Position numbers and translations under genes: made by a program
The notes under the pieces: model-generated
The model's database searches: none
What the model saw: the letters and a program-made list of their open reading frames with translations, nothing else
Told to the model about the DNA's origin: nothing
In this document: piece after piece, positions 9,479 through 18,607 of the stretch
Layout of the letters: every line of letters begins with the position of its first letter
Numbering within the stretch: the stretch's first letter is position 1
Assembly: GCF_900101015.1 (NCBI RefSeq)
Contig: NZ_FNFZ01000011.1
Coordinates: 1-64,000, forward strand
Direction of reading: 5' to 3'
From: Sarcina sp. DSM 11001
GTDB taxonomy: Bacteria; Bacillota; Clostridia; Lachnospirales; Lachnospiraceae
Length of the DNA: 64,000 bases

Positions 9479-10939
9479 ATGGACTTAAAGGATAAAAAGG
9501 TTCTTGTGATCGGTACAGGGCTCAGCGGCATCGGCTCAGCGGAACTTCTGGTCAAAAAAGGAGCTCATGTGCTTCTTCTGGAGCAGAATGAAAAAGCAGA
9601 CCGGGAAACGATCAAAAAGAAGTTTCAGGAAACGCTGACAGAAGAGGAGACAGCCTCGATCGAGATCCTGATCGGAGACTTCCCTGAAGAAATGATACCG
9701 GAGCTTGTGATCCCGAGCCCCGCTGTTCCTCTGGATTCCCCCCTGCTCATCAGAATGAAGGAAGCCGGAGTGCCTGTCCTGTCCGAGATCGAACTGGGCT
9801 GGCGCTTTGAAAAGGGAACTGTCCTGGCGATCACAGGGACAAACGGGAAAACCACGACGACAACTCTGGTCGGGGAAATCATGAAGGCGGCAGCTGCGGG
9901 AAAAAACGCTGAATGCAGTGAGGAATCAGGCTCAAAGAACTGTAGCGGAGATGGCGGAAGCGGAAAATCCGATGACAGCACCCCCAAGGTCTTTGTCGTC
10001 GGAAATATCGGCCGCTCCTACGCGGCAGCTGCGACAGAGACAGACCAGGATTCCTGGACAGTCGGCGAGATCAGCTCTTTCCAGCTGGAAGCGGCAGATA
10101 CTTTCCGTCCGCATGTCAGTGCTATCCTGAATATTACGCCTGATCATCTGAACCGGCATTATACAATGTTAAACTACGCGGCGATCAAAGAGAGGATCGC
10201 GAAAAACCAGACGGGTGAGGATTTCTGCATACTCAATTACGACGACCCTTATCTGCGTCCCTTCGGAGAGCACCTGTGCCCGGCCAGGGTCGTATGGTTT
10301 TCGTCTAAGAGCACCCTGCCTGAAGGATATTATCTCGATGGAGACGAGATCTTTTTCGCAGAAAGAGGAAAAGCCGCCCGCAGACTGATAAATGTAAACG
10401 AAACACAGCTCGTCGGTGTCTGCAATGCAGAGAACGTCATGGCAGCCATCGCAATGACCAGTTCTGCCGGCGTCCCGATGCAGACCATTCTCTCAGTGGT
10501 CCGGGAATTCCCGCCCGTCCCTCACCGTATTGAGTTCTCCGGGGAGAAAAGGGGAGTCAGATACTACAACGACTCCAAAGCAACCAATCCGGACGCAGCG
10601 ATCCAGGGGATCCGCGCAATGAAGGGACCGACCATACTGATCGGCGGAGGATATGACAAAAAGAACAGCTATGACGACTGGATCGAGGCCTTTGACGGCA
10701 AAGTCAAAAAGCTGGTTCTGATCGGACAGACCCGGGAGGATATAGCCGCCTGCGCCAGAAAGCATGGTTTTGACCAGATCATCATGTGCGAGACCTTCCA
10801 GGAGTGCCTGGAGACATGTACATCGCTGGCTGAGCCCGGTGACGAAGTGCTGCTCTCGCCTGCCTGTGCAAGCTGGGGGATGTTCCCCAACTATGAGGTG
10901 AGGGGAGACCAGTTCAAAGAATATGTCAGAAATCTGTGA
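9479..10939 (+). CDS. murD: UDP-N-acetylmuramoyl-L-alanine--D-glutamate ligase
   Basis: MurD adds D-glutamate to UDP-MurNAc-L-Ala with ATP in the cytoplasm. The N-terminal UDP-binding part begins MDLKDKKVLVIGTGLSGIG. The central ATPase has AITGTNGKTTTTTLVGEI, then EISSFQLEAADTF and LNITPDHLNRH. The C-terminal ligase domain contains NDSKATNPDAA and LSPACASWGMF, all Mur-ligase landmarks. A Cys/Ser/Gly-rich insertion of about 30 residues follows the P-loop helix (near residues 140-168) and is unusual for the family. The ATG at 9479 has CAGGGAG upstream; 486 residues. Confidence 0.95.
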   Translation: MDLKDKKVLVIGTGLSGIGSAELLVKKGAHVLLLEQNEKADRETIKKKFQETLTEEETASIEILIGDFPEEMIPELVIPSPAVPLDSPLLIRMKEAGVPVLSEIELGWRFEKGTVLAITGTNGKTTTTTLVGEIMKAAAAGKNAECSEESGSKNCSGDGGSGKSDDSTPKVFVVGNIGRSYAAAATETDQDSWTVGEISSFQLEAADTFRPHVSAILNITPDHLNRHYTMLNYAAIKERIAKNQTGEDFCILNYDDPYLRPFGEHLCPARVVWFSSKSTLPEGYYLDGDEIFFAERGKAARRLINVNETQLVGVCNAENVMAAIAMTSSAGVPMQTILSVVREFPPVPHRIEFSGEKRGVRYYNDSKATNPDAAIQGIRAMKGPTILIGGGYDKKNSYDDWIEAFDGKVKKLVLIGQTREDIAACARKHGFDQIIMCETFQECLETCTSLAEPGDEVLLSPACASWGMFPNYEVRGDQFKEYVRNL

Positions 10940-11115
10940 CCTGGAATGTCAGAAACTGCAGCCTTTACAGGGAATACCGGTATTTAAAAAATACCTGAAT
11001 CGAATAGAGGATCATAAAATACCGATATTTAAATCCAGAAGGTATTTTTAAACATTAAAATTTCTGAAACTAAACGATATTCCAAATAATGGATATTTAA
11101 ATAAAAAAAGATGTT
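10940..11115 (+). other. AT-rich spacer before ftsW-like gene
   Basis: No ORF. The sequence is built from variants of ATACCGATATTTAAA repeated about four times with inverted forms (GGTATTT, GATATTCC). No clear promoter or ribosome site precedes the next ATG; the A-run AAAAAAAGATG is the only purine tract. Confidence 0.45.
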
Positions 11116-12303
11116 ATGAAAAACAACACTTCAAAAAAAGACAGGGCTTTACAGGGACTGAAACAGAATTTCAACGACTATAGTCTGCTCTTTATCGTTT
11201 TGTTCCTGCTTGCTTTCGGTCTCGTTCTCCTGTATTCGACGACGTCCTACAGGGCTTTGATTGATTATGAAGACTCGGGATATTATCTGAAGCGCCAGCT
11301 TGCCTTTACAGCCGGCGGACTGGTGCTCATGGGACTGATCACGGTCATTCCATACAGATTCTGGAGATTCCTGTCGATTCCCGCTTTCCTCGTCGCAATC
11401 GGTCTGATCCTGCTGACCCTGAGAGAAGACCCGGTCAACGGAGCCAGGAGATGGCTGCATTTCGGATCCAAGATATCCTTCCAGCCTTCTGAAGCGGCAA
11501 AAGTGGCGATCATCATTTTTACAGCCTTCCTGATCGAAATCATAGGGCGAAGACGCCTGCAGACTATATGGGGATTCCTGCTTCCGATGGTACCGGCAGT
11601 GATCATAGCGATCCTTCTGTGGAAACTGACGAACAATCTGAGTTCCGCTCTGATCATCCTTGCCATCGCCTTCGGCATGATTTTTGTGGCCTGCCCGGAT
11701 TATAAGAGATTCGTAGCTTTGGCGGTGGCAGGTGTCGTGGGCTGTATAGCGGGCGTGACTTATATCGTCCGCATGGCAGATCCGGCCAAAATGGGCTTCC
11801 GCAGTGACCGTGTTCTTGTCTGGCTCGACCCTCAGTCCTACGCGGGCGACACAGGATACCAGACCCTTCAGGCTCTTTATGCCATAGGCTCCGGAGGAAT
11901 CTTTGGGAAAGGCCTTGGCCAGAGCATGCAGAAGATTGTAGTGCCTGAAGCCCAGAACGACATGATCTTTTCCATTATCTGCGAGGAACTGGGATTCTTC
12001 GGAGCAATCAGTATCATGGTCCTCTTTATCCTCCTGATCTGGAGATTCATGCTGGTAGCCGGCAATGCGCAGGACCTGTACGGTGCTTTGATCGTCACAG
12101 GAGTCGTCACCCACATTGCGGTGCAGGTCGTCCTGAATATCGCGGTCGTCACCAATACGATCCCCAACACGGGTGTCACCCTTCCCTTCATCAGCTATGG
12201 CGGATCCTCTCTGTTTTTGCTGCTGGCGGAGATTGGAATGGTAATGAGCGTGGCGAGAAGGACCCGCATAGCTGAGATTGAAGCGACGGAAGCCGCAGGC
12301 TGA
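11116..12303 (+). CDS. FtsW/RodA/SpoVE-family lipid II glycosyltransferase
   Basis: A SEDS-family polytopic membrane protein that polymerises lipid II into glycan strands with a partner class B PBP. About ten hydrophobic segments are visible. The family's loop around LDPQSYAGDTGYQTLQALYAIGSGG leads to GLGQSMQK and the C-terminal LPFISYGGSS. Its position in the dcw cluster next to murD and ftsQ favours FtsW or SpoVE over RodA. At 395 residues it is of normal length. murG, which often follows it, is not present. Confidence 0.9.
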   Translation: MKNNTSKKDRALQGLKQNFNDYSLLFIVLFLLAFGLVLLYSTTSYRALIDYEDSGYYLKRQLAFTAGGLVLMGLITVIPYRFWRFLSIPAFLVAIGLILLTLREDPVNGARRWLHFGSKISFQPSEAAKVAIIIFTAFLIEIIGRRRLQTIWGFLLPMVPAVIIAILLWKLTNNLSSALIILAIAFGMIFVACPDYKRFVALAVAGVVGCIAGVTYIVRMADPAKMGFRSDRVLVWLDPQSYAGDTGYQTLQALYAIGSGGIFGKGLGQSMQKIVVPEAQNDMIFSIICEELGFFGAISIMVLFILLIWRFMLVAGNAQDLYGALIVTGVVTHIAVQVVLNIAVVTNTIPNTGVTLPFISYGGSSLFLLLAEIGMVMSVARRTRIAEIEATEAAG

Positions 12304-12582
12304 TGTCGGTCTGACTGCCTTATGACTGTGTCTTAAGACAGAACACGAACTGGAACAAACTGGAACGAACTGACCGGGTCTGCTGACAGACCTGACTGAC
12401 ATGGGGCTGACAGGACAGGGTGACGGGACGGGCTGACGGAGTCTGCTGACTGACCTGACGGAGGCTGTCGGCCTATAACGATTCCAGACAGCTAACACAA
12501 TAAAAACAACAAAAGAATAAACAACAATAGGATTAAACAACAAGAGGATTAAACAACAATAGAAATAGACGGCAAACGGGGT
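12304..12582 (+). repeat. Repeat-filled gap between ftsW-like and ftsQ-like genes
   Basis: The first half repeats CTGACTGACCTGACGG-type units that begin at the ftsW stop (GGCTGATG). The second half has units of the form AGGATTAAACAACAAT near 12510-12565. No ORF, terminator or clear promoter is visible. Confidence 0.55.
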
Positions 12583-14187
12583 ATGAGAACTATGAGAAAC
12601 AGAGTATCCATTCAGAACGGCAGGACCGGAAAACAGGACTCTCGCGATGAGCTGAGGGATATGTATGATAACCTGGGATTTTCAGGAAACTCAGCGGTAT
12701 CGGCAGTCCCCCTGTACCAGATCAACCGGATCAACCCTGCACCTGCAAAACTACTGGGAAAACAGAATATTCCACTTGCTGAAAGGGAGATCGTAAAAGG
12801 AAAAAAGATTCGGGATGTTGTACAGGCACCGGTATTCCCCTTACAGGGGCTTCTTGACCTGCTCGGGAAAATAACACTGAGAGGATGTCTGCTCAGCCTT
12901 CTGGCTCTGGCAGCCATTGCACTTTCTGTGATCCTCATGGTCTTCAACCTGAAGAAAACCGTGATTTATGGAAATACCAAGTACAGCCAGGAACAGATTG
13001 AATCCTTTATCACCAGAGGAAGACTGGGAGACAATACCTTTGTTATGGCTCTCAAATACCATCACAGGACTGTGACGGACATTCCTTTCATTGACCAGAT
13101 TGATATTGACCTGGTCAATGCATCGACTGTTCGAGTCAATATCAAAGAAAAGGAGATTGCAGCCAGTATTTTTCACAATGGAAGGAATGTTTACATCTCC
13201 AGGGACGGTATGATACAGACTGTTTCCGGCAGGACGGCAGAAAACACGACCATGATCACCGGGGTGACACTTACAAATCCAGTCATGGGAGAGCAGATCC
13301 AGGCGGAGAACCAGAAAGGTATGAGTCTTGCCCTCGAACTCCTGAGCGCCCTTGACAAATACGGGATCCATGCTGATTCCATTGACATTGATGAAAAAAA
13401 CAGTCTGACTGCCTCATTTGGAAACGTAAAAGTCCGTGCCGGCAAAGGCGGATATGACCAGAAAATGTTCAAGCTTCATCAGATCGTCCCTTATCTGGAA
13501 GGCAGGAGCGGGATCATTTCAATGACCGGCTATAATTATAATGGAGAAAACATTGTTCTTTATCCGTTCATCAGACCGGAGGTCACCCGCGCTGAGGCGG
13601 CTGTCGAAGCTGTCAAAGCCAATGGCGACGAGAAAGTCGAACAGGTAAAACCTGCTGCCCAGGAAGAAGAGGAAGAATCAAAGACTGAGAAAGCAGGGAA
13701 AGCTGAAAAAGCGGAAAAGGCTGAGAAGGCCGGGGAAGCCGGAAAAGCGGAAAAGGCTGAGAAGGCCGGGAAAGCCGAAGAAGCAGAGAAAGCTGGAAAG
13801 ACTGAGAAGACAGAGAAGGTCGAAAAAGCTGAGAAGTCCGGAGATGCCGGAAAAGCAGAAAAAGCCGAAAAAGCAGAAAAGATAGAAAAGACTGAAACCG
13901 GCAAGCAGGAAATGAAAGAAGAAACCGGATCTGCAAAAGCCTCAGGAGAGAAAGCAGCAACCGAAAATAAAGCGGCGGCTGAGAAGAAAGCAGCGGCCGA
14001 GAAGACGGCAGCAGCCGAAAATAAAGCGGCAGTCGAGAAGAAAGCAGCAGCTGAGAAAGCGTCTTCAGAAGAGAAGACCCCGGAGAAGAAAACTGCGGCA
14101 GAAAAAACTGCGGCGGAAAAGACTGCTGCCGCAGAGAAAACCACTTCAGAAAAGCAGGCTGTTCCTGAAAAGAAGGCCGGAGAGTAA
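12583..14187 (+). CDS. FtsQ/DivIB-like division protein with a long Lys-Ala-Glu tail
   Basis: A bitopic divisome protein that links FtsL/DivIC to the septal synthase. About 100 cytoplasmic residues precede one membrane segment (LLSLLALAAIALSVILMVF). Next are a POTRA-like domain (KKTVIYGNTKYSQEQIESFI) and the FtsQ beta domain (to about residue 335). From about residue 345 to the end, nearly 190 residues are a low-complexity tail of KAEKAEKAG/AAEKKAAAEK repeats, predicted to be a charged helix or disordered. FtsQ/DivIB proteins are usually 250-330 residues, so the tail is an expansion outside the conserved fold. Followed by a strong terminator, then ftsZ. Confidence 0.85.
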   Translation: MRTMRNRVSIQNGRTGKQDSRDELRDMYDNLGFSGNSAVSAVPLYQINRINPAPAKLLGKQNIPLAEREIVKGKKIRDVVQAPVFPLQGLLDLLGKITLRGCLLSLLALAAIALSVILMVFNLKKTVIYGNTKYSQEQIESFITRGRLGDNTFVMALKYHHRTVTDIPFIDQIDIDLVNASTVRVNIKEKEIAASIFHNGRNVYISRDGMIQTVSGRTAENTTMITGVTLTNPVMGEQIQAENQKGMSLALELLSALDKYGIHADSIDIDEKNSLTASFGNVKVRAGKGGYDQKMFKLHQIVPYLEGRSGIISMTGYNYNGENIVLYPFIRPEVTRAEAAVEAVKANGDEKVEQVKPAAQEEEEESKTEKAGKAEKAEKAEKAGEAGKAEKAEKAGKAEEAEKAGKTEKTEKVEKAEKSGDAGKAEKAEKAEKIEKTETGKQEMKEETGSAKASGEKAATENKAAAEKKAAAEKTAAAENKAAVEKKAAAEKASSEEKTPEKKTAAEKTAAEKTAAAEKTTSEKQAVPEKKAGE

Positions 14188-14275
14188 GACACTGAAAAGA
14201 AAAAAGTGTCTGAGGATTGACGGAACTGACAGAAAAGTTACAGTTGAATACAGAGCCAGAGCCTGAAATTGGCTG

Positions 14276-14309
14276 AAAAATCCGCATTTGGAAACGAATG
14301 CGGATTTTT
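14276..14309 (+). terminator. Intrinsic terminator upstream of ftsZ
   Basis: A perfect 13-bp stem (AAAAATCCGCATT with its complement) closes an 8-nt loop and has A- and T-runs on both sides. It ends the dcw transcript, so ftsZ depends on its own promoter. Confidence 0.9.
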
Positions 14310-14361
14310 GACCTTAATAGTCAAATTTCTGCGGACACTTTATATTCGTTCAAAAACAGGA

Positions 14362-14390
14362 TTGATTATTTGATGACCAGATTGTATGAT
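14362..14390 (+). promoter_or_regulatory. ftsZ promoter
   Basis: TTGATT (14362-14367) and TATGAT (14385-14390) are 17 bp apart, directly downstream of the terminator. The leader then contains a small hairpin AAATATC/GATATTT (14405-14422). The same two hexamers at the same spacing occur before the NCS2 permease and the double-glycine peptide gene. Confidence 0.78.
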
Positions 14391-14463
14391 AGGTTTGGCT
14401 TTAAAAATATCGTAGGATATTTGCTTTTATAAAGAAAAAAGGATTTTGAAGGAGGGAGTCACC

Positions 14464-15600
14464 GTGCTCGAGATTAAAACAAATGATACTGAGACAGCTT
14501 GCAAGATTATCGTTGTCGGTGTTGGCGGAGCTGGGAACAATGCAGTAAACAGAATGGTGGATGTGGACATTACAGGCGTTGAGTTCATAGGCGTTAACAC
14601 AGATGTCCAGGCCCTGCAGCTCTGCAGAGCCCCCAAGCTGCTTCAGATAGGAGAAAAGTTGACAAAGGGCCTGGGTGCCGGTGCAAATCCCGAGGTAGGT
14701 ATGAAGGCTGCGGAAGAGAGCGCTGACGAGATCGCAAACGCGATCAAGGGCGCCGATATGGTTTTTGTTACCTGCGGTATGGGCGGCGGAACAGGAACCG
14801 GAGCTGCACCTATCGTTGCCAAGCTCGCCAAGGAGCAGGGCATCCTTACAGTCGGCGTCGTGACAAAGCCTTTCAGCTTTGAGGCGAGAAGCCGCATGTC
14901 CCGCGCGCAGGCCGGTATCGAGAATATTAAGGAAAACGTGGATACCCTGATCGTGATCCCCAATGACAAACTGCTGGAGATCATGGACCGCAGGACGACA
15001 CTTCCCGAAGCGCTCAAGAAGGCTGATGAGGTCCTGCAGCAGGCTGTACAGGGAATCACAGACCTGATCAACGTGCCCGCGATCATCAACCTCGACTTTG
15101 CGGATGTCCAGACCGTCATGCGCGACAAGGGCGTGGCGCATATCGGAATCGGCTATGGCAAGGGAGAAACCAAGGCTACCGATGCTGTCCGTATGGCAGT
15201 TGAGAGCCCTCTGCTCGAGACGACTGTAAACGGAGCGACGGATGTCATCATCAATATCTCCGGAGATATTTCCCTGGCAGACGCTTCTGATGCAGCAAGC
15301 TATGTTCAGGAACAGGCCGGTGAAGATGTCAACATCATCTTTGGCGCCATGTATGATGACAGCAACACGGATGCCTGTGATGTTACCGTTATTGCCACCG
15401 GAATCGGCAACAAGGATATGTTCTCTCCCAATACTATTTTCGGCAGTGCGGCTAAGGGCTCCAGCCCTTACGGCAGAGGCCTGAAGAAAGGTTTTGAGGA
15501 GCAGCTCAGCCGCAACCCTTCTCCCTATGGCCGTCCCGGCGCAGGCAATGCCCAGCAGAAGGAACTTGTGATCCCTTCCTTCCTTAGAAATAAGAGGTAA
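14464..15600 (+). CDS. ftsZ: Cell division protein FtsZ
   Basis: FtsZ is the tubulin-like GTPase that forms the Z ring. The nucleotide loop [13 protein letters not shown] and the tubulin signature [13 protein letters not shown] are intact. The C-terminal conserved peptide [12 protein letters not shown], which binds FtsA/SepF-type anchors, ends the protein. I choose the GTG at 14464, which has AAGGAGGGAG at good spacing; the in-frame TTG at 14446 lies upstream of that site. At 378 residues it is of normal length. Confidence 0.97.
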   Translation: MLEIKTNDTETACKIIVVGVGGAGNNAVNRMVDVDITGVEFIGVNTDVQALQLCRAPKLLQIGEKLTKGLGAGANPEVGMKAAEESADEIANAIKGADMVFVTCGMGGGTGTGAAPIVAKLAKEQGILTVGVVTKPFSFEARSRMSRAQAGIENIKENVDTLIVIPNDKLLEIMDRRTTLPEALKKADEVLQQAVQGITDLINVPAIINLDFADVQTVMRDKGVAHIGIGYGKGETKATDAVRMAVESPLLETTVNGATDVIINISGDISLADASDAASYVQEQAGEDVNIIFGAMYDDSNTDACDVTVIATGIGNKDMFSPNTIFGSAAKGSSPYGRGLKKGFEEQLSRNPSPYGRPGAGNAQQKELVIPSFLRNKR

Positions 15601-15765
15601 AGGAGAATAAGGGCTGACCCGGAAGCTACCGGGAAGAACCAGGTAAACAAATACCTGGAAAAACATGGCTTGAAAACACAGCAAACCTGGAAAAACAGCG
15701 GGAAACAGAAAATTAAACGACAGCAAATAAAAAAATAAATTTCCTCTTCCCTTTTAAAAAAAAGG
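15601..15765 (+). other. Spacer between ftsZ and tRNA-Ala
   Basis: No gene. Two small inverted repeats are visible: CCGGAAGCTACCGG and CCAGGTAAACAAATACCTGG, about 15619-15658. Neither is followed by a T-run, so they are not clear terminators. Confidence 0.4.
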
Positions 15766-15774
15766 TGCTATAAT
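15766..15774 (+). promoter_or_regulatory. Extended -10 promoter for tRNA-Ala
   Basis: TGCTATAAT is a perfect extended -10 element. The -35 region (CTTCCC) is weak. A 9-bp inverted repeat ATTGTCCGG/CCGGACAAT lies between promoter and tRNA (15799-15830) and would form a hairpin in the precursor 5' leader. Confidence 0.7.
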
Positions 15775-15834
15775 AGTCAAGTCGGAAAAAACAACATCAT
15801 TGTCCGGACCGGTGATCAGGCCCGGACAATATTC

Positions 15835-15907
15835 GGGGACGTAGCTCAGTTGGGAGAGCGCAGCGTTCGCAACGCTGAGGTCGCGGGTTCGAATCCCGTC
15901 GTCTCCA
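15835..15907 (+). tRNA. tRNA-Ala (anticodon CGC)
   Basis: A full cloverleaf folds by eye. The acceptor pairs GGGGACG with CGTCTCC, including the G3-U70 pair that identifies alanine tRNAs. The D-arm is GCTC/GAGC. The anticodon arm CAGCG-TTCGCAA-CGCTG places CGC at 34-36, and the T-arm loop is TTCGAAT. The discriminator is A73 and CCA is not encoded. It stands alone with its own promoter and terminator. Confidence 0.95.
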
Positions 15908-15959
15908 TTTTTTTATGCCTGAAATTTATTCTGAAATTTAACCTGAATTTTATGTACCG

Positions 15960-16007
15960 CACATAGACACGGGATAGCGGAAGCTCCCTGTGCCTGTGTG
16001 TTTTTTT
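15960..16007 (+). terminator. Terminator after tRNA-Ala
   Basis: CACATAGACACGGGA pairs with TCCCTGTGCCTGTGTG apart from one bulge and one mismatch, around a 10-nt loop, and is followed by seven T. Confidence 0.85.
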
Positions 16008-16084
16008 ATGCTTATTTACGATCAGATTATGTTAATATATGTGAAGCGATACAGAGAAGGAAAGGGAAAGGCAGTTAACATAGC

Positions 16085-18349
16085 ATGGAGCATCTCAGAT
16101 GTATTGTGGAAAGGATCACTTACCAGAATGCCATGAACGGCTATTCTGTGATCAAATGCCGGGCGAAGGGGTTTAAGGAGCTGGTGACAGTTGTAGGCTC
16201 TATGCCCGATGTCCATGTCGGCAGTGTGTTGTCTCTCGGGGGAAGCTGGCGGGTCGACGGGAAATATGGCAGGCAGTTTCAGATGGAGACATTTGAGGAA
16301 GCGCTGCCGGCGACAGTTTATGGCATTGAAAAGTATCTCGGCAGCGGCCTTGTAAAAGGGGTCGGTCCGAAGTATGCCAGGCGGATCGTCCAGAGATTCG
16401 GAAAAGATACGCTGACTGTGATCGAAGAGGATCCGGAGAAGCTGCTGGAGGTAGACGGGATCGGCCGGCTCCGCGTGGACCGGATCAAAAAAAGCTGGGA
16501 GGAGCAGAAAGAGATCAAAAACATCATGGTCTTTTTGCAGGGCCATGATGTCAGCACCGCGCATGCGACCAAAATCTACAAGACTTATGGAAACGAAAGT
16601 ATCCGGACCGTGCAGGAGAATCCCTATCGTCTCGCCGATGATATCTGGGGGATCGGCTTCAGGACAGCGGACAGGATCGCGGAAAAACTGGGGTTCGGGC
16701 ATGAAAAATACGTCCGGCTGCGGAGCGGCATCCTTTACACGCTGAACCGGCTCTCGGAGGGCGGGCACTGCTATGCGACCCGGGATCTGCTCCTGAAGAC
16801 GGGAACTGAGCTCTTGTCTGTCGAAGACAGTATTCTGTCCATGACTCTGGACGAAATGATCCGGGCTAAGGACGTCATTATAGAAGATATTCCGGTGAAA
16901 GAAGATCTGCTGTCAGGGAGCGGGACAGAAAAAAATAATAAAGCTTCAGAAAAAAGTCCCGGAACCGGACCGGAAAAAGCCATTTATCTGCCTCCTTTTT
17001 ATTTCTCGGAATCGGGTACGGCGAGGCGCCTGCACGAGATCGGGATCGGGAGCGGCCAGATTCAGGTGGATCCGGAGGGGCTTGCGGACCGCATCCGGAA
17101 AAAAACAGGGATGCAGTATGACCAGATCCAGATGCAGGCGATCCTGACTGCTGTGACCAGCAAGGTGCTGGTCCTTACCGGCGGGCCGGGCACGGGAAAA
17201 ACGACGACTACGCTGGGGATGATCACGGCTTTCCGCGAAGCCGGCGCCAGGATCCTCCTGGCTGCTCCGACCGGAAGGGCGGCAAAGCGTCTCTCCGAGG
17301 CGGCGGGAATCGAGGCCAAAACCATCCACCGGCTGTTGGAAGCCAAGCCGCCGGAAGGTTATCAGAAAAACGAAGAGAATCCCCTCAGGGGGGATGTCCT
17401 GATCGTGGATGAGTGTTCCATGATCGACATCATGCTCATGTATAATCTTCTCAAGGCAGTTCCGGATACGATGACCCTGATCCTGGTCGGGGATATCGAC
17501 CAGCTGCCGAGTGTAGGCCCGGGAAATGTCCTGCGGGACATCATTGATTCCGGCTGCTTTCCGGTGGTGCGCCTGACAAGGATCTTCCGGCAGGCCCAGG
17601 CCAGCCGGATCATCATGAACGCCCACAGGATCAACAGCGGGAAAATGCCGGATATTTCAAACGGCAGGCAGAGCGATTTTTTCTTTATTGATATGGAGAA
17701 AGAAGCCTGGAAAGCCGGCATTCCGGAGGGGGATACCGCGGCGCTTTCCAGGGAAGCTGCAAGGCAGATCGTGGATCTGGTAAAAAACAGGCTGGCCCGG
17801 TATTACAGGACGCCGGCCCGGGAGATCCAGGTCCTGACCCCGATGCAGCGCGGCGCCGTGGGGGCTGTCAATCTGAATCAGGCGCTCCAGGAAGCCATTA
17901 ATCCGGGAAACATGGGGCTCAGGAGGGGCGGATACCTGTTCAAACCGCAGGACAAGGTCATGCAGATCAGGAACAATTACGATAAGGAAGTGTTTAACGG
18001 CGATATCGGTGTGATCGAATCTGTGAATCAGGAGGAGGGATCCCTCATGGCGGACTTTGACGGCCGCCTGGTCACCTATGAGGTCTCTGAGCTGGATGAA
18101 CTGGTCCTGGCCTATGCCGCGACGATCCATAAATCACAGGGGTCGGAATATCCCATTGTCGTGATGCCGGTCCTCATGAACCACTATATCATGCTGCAGC
18201 GAAACCTCATCTATACCGGGGTCACAAGGGCAAAAAAGATCCTGGTCATAGTCGGGACTAAGAAGGCCCTTGCCTATGCCGTCCACAACGTCACTGTGCA
18301 CAGGCGGAATACCCTGCTCAAAGAGCGGCTTATGAAAATGCAGAGGTGA
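16085..18349 (+). CDS. recD2: RecD2-family ATP-dependent DNA helicase
   Basis: An SF1B 5'-3' helicase found without RecBC in Gram-positives and linked to repair and mismatch handling. The N-terminal domain has helix-hairpin-helix-like segments (YLGSGLVKGVGPKYARRIV, LLEVDGIGRLRVDRI). The motor core has Walker A GGPGTGKTTTT, Walker B VDECSMID, the GDIDQLPSVGPG motif and the C-terminal ATIHKSQGSEYP. A Ser/Gly/Lys-rich insertion sits around residues 277-298. Length is 754 residues. The stop begins a run of ~40-bp degenerate repeats. Confidence 0.93.
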   Translation: MEHLRCIVERITYQNAMNGYSVIKCRAKGFKELVTVVGSMPDVHVGSVLSLGGSWRVDGKYGRQFQMETFEEALPATVYGIEKYLGSGLVKGVGPKYARRIVQRFGKDTLTVIEEDPEKLLEVDGIGRLRVDRIKKSWEEQKEIKNIMVFLQGHDVSTAHATKIYKTYGNESIRTVQENPYRLADDIWGIGFRTADRIAEKLGFGHEKYVRLRSGILYTLNRLSEGGHCYATRDLLLKTGTELLSVEDSILSMTLDEMIRAKDVIIEDIPVKEDLLSGSGTEKNNKASEKSPGTGPEKAIYLPPFYFSESGTARRLHEIGIGSGQIQVDPEGLADRIRKKTGMQYDQIQMQAILTAVTSKVLVLTGGPGTGKTTTTLGMITAFREAGARILLAAPTGRAAKRLSEAAGIEAKTIHRLLEAKPPEGYQKNEENPLRGDVLIVDECSMIDIMLMYNLLKAVPDTMTLILVGDIDQLPSVGPGNVLRDIIDSGCFPVVRLTRIFRQAQASRIIMNAHRINSGKMPDISNGRQSDFFFIDMEKEAWKAGIPEGDTAALSREAARQIVDLVKNRLARYYRTPAREIQVLTPMQRGAVGAVNLNQALQEAINPGNMGLRRGGYLFKPQDKVMQIRNNYDKEVFNGDIGVIESVNQEEGSLMADFDGRLVTYEVSELDELVLAYAATIHKSQGSEYPIVVMPVLMNHYIMLQRNLIYTGVTRAKKILVIVGTKKALAYAVHNVTVHRRNTLLKERLMKMQR

Positions 18350-18452
18350 CTGCCTGCGAAAGCTGTCTGAGGAAAGTGCCTGAAGAAGGCTGCCTGCGGT
18401 GACTGCCTGAGGAACGTGCGTGAAGGAGGCTGCCTGCGATGACTGCCTGATT
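18345..18452 (+). repeat. Degenerate tandem repeats after recD2
   Basis: GGTGACTGCCTG recurs starting at the recD2 stop. A clear ~40-bp unit (GGCTGCCTGCGGTGACTGCC and on) repeats from 18388 and 18428. Each unit contains an in-frame TGA-like triplet. Confidence 0.6.
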
Positions 18453-18511
18453 GCTCTGTATAATGTGCCATTTTGAAGCGTTTCAGGTGTCCGGAACACG
18501 AAAACAATGTC

Positions 18512-18540
18512 TTGATTGCCTTCCGCAAATAGTGTATGAT
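18512..18540 (+). promoter_or_regulatory. Promoter of the NCS2 permease gene
   Basis: TTGATT (18512-18517) and TATGAT (18535-18540) are 17 bp apart. The ~60-nt leader has no recognisable riboswitch and ends in CGGGAGGAGC just before the ATG. Confidence 0.75.
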
Positions 18541-18607
18541 GCTACAGATTATTTAAGAGAATTTTTATAAAAAGAGAAAACAACTGTTTTCGGGAGGAGC
18601 ATTTTTT

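Noticed and set aside
13560-14192. Long antisense ORFs opposite the FtsQ tail
   Set aside because: They arise from the repetitive Lys-Ala-Glu coding sequence; the products are Ser/Phe/Ala repeats with no ribosome site. The same applies to the antisense ORF at 106-657.
18541-18607. Purine or PRPP riboswitch before the NCS2 permease
   Set aside because: The leader is only about 60 nt, AT-rich, and lacks the conserved three-way-junction sequences.
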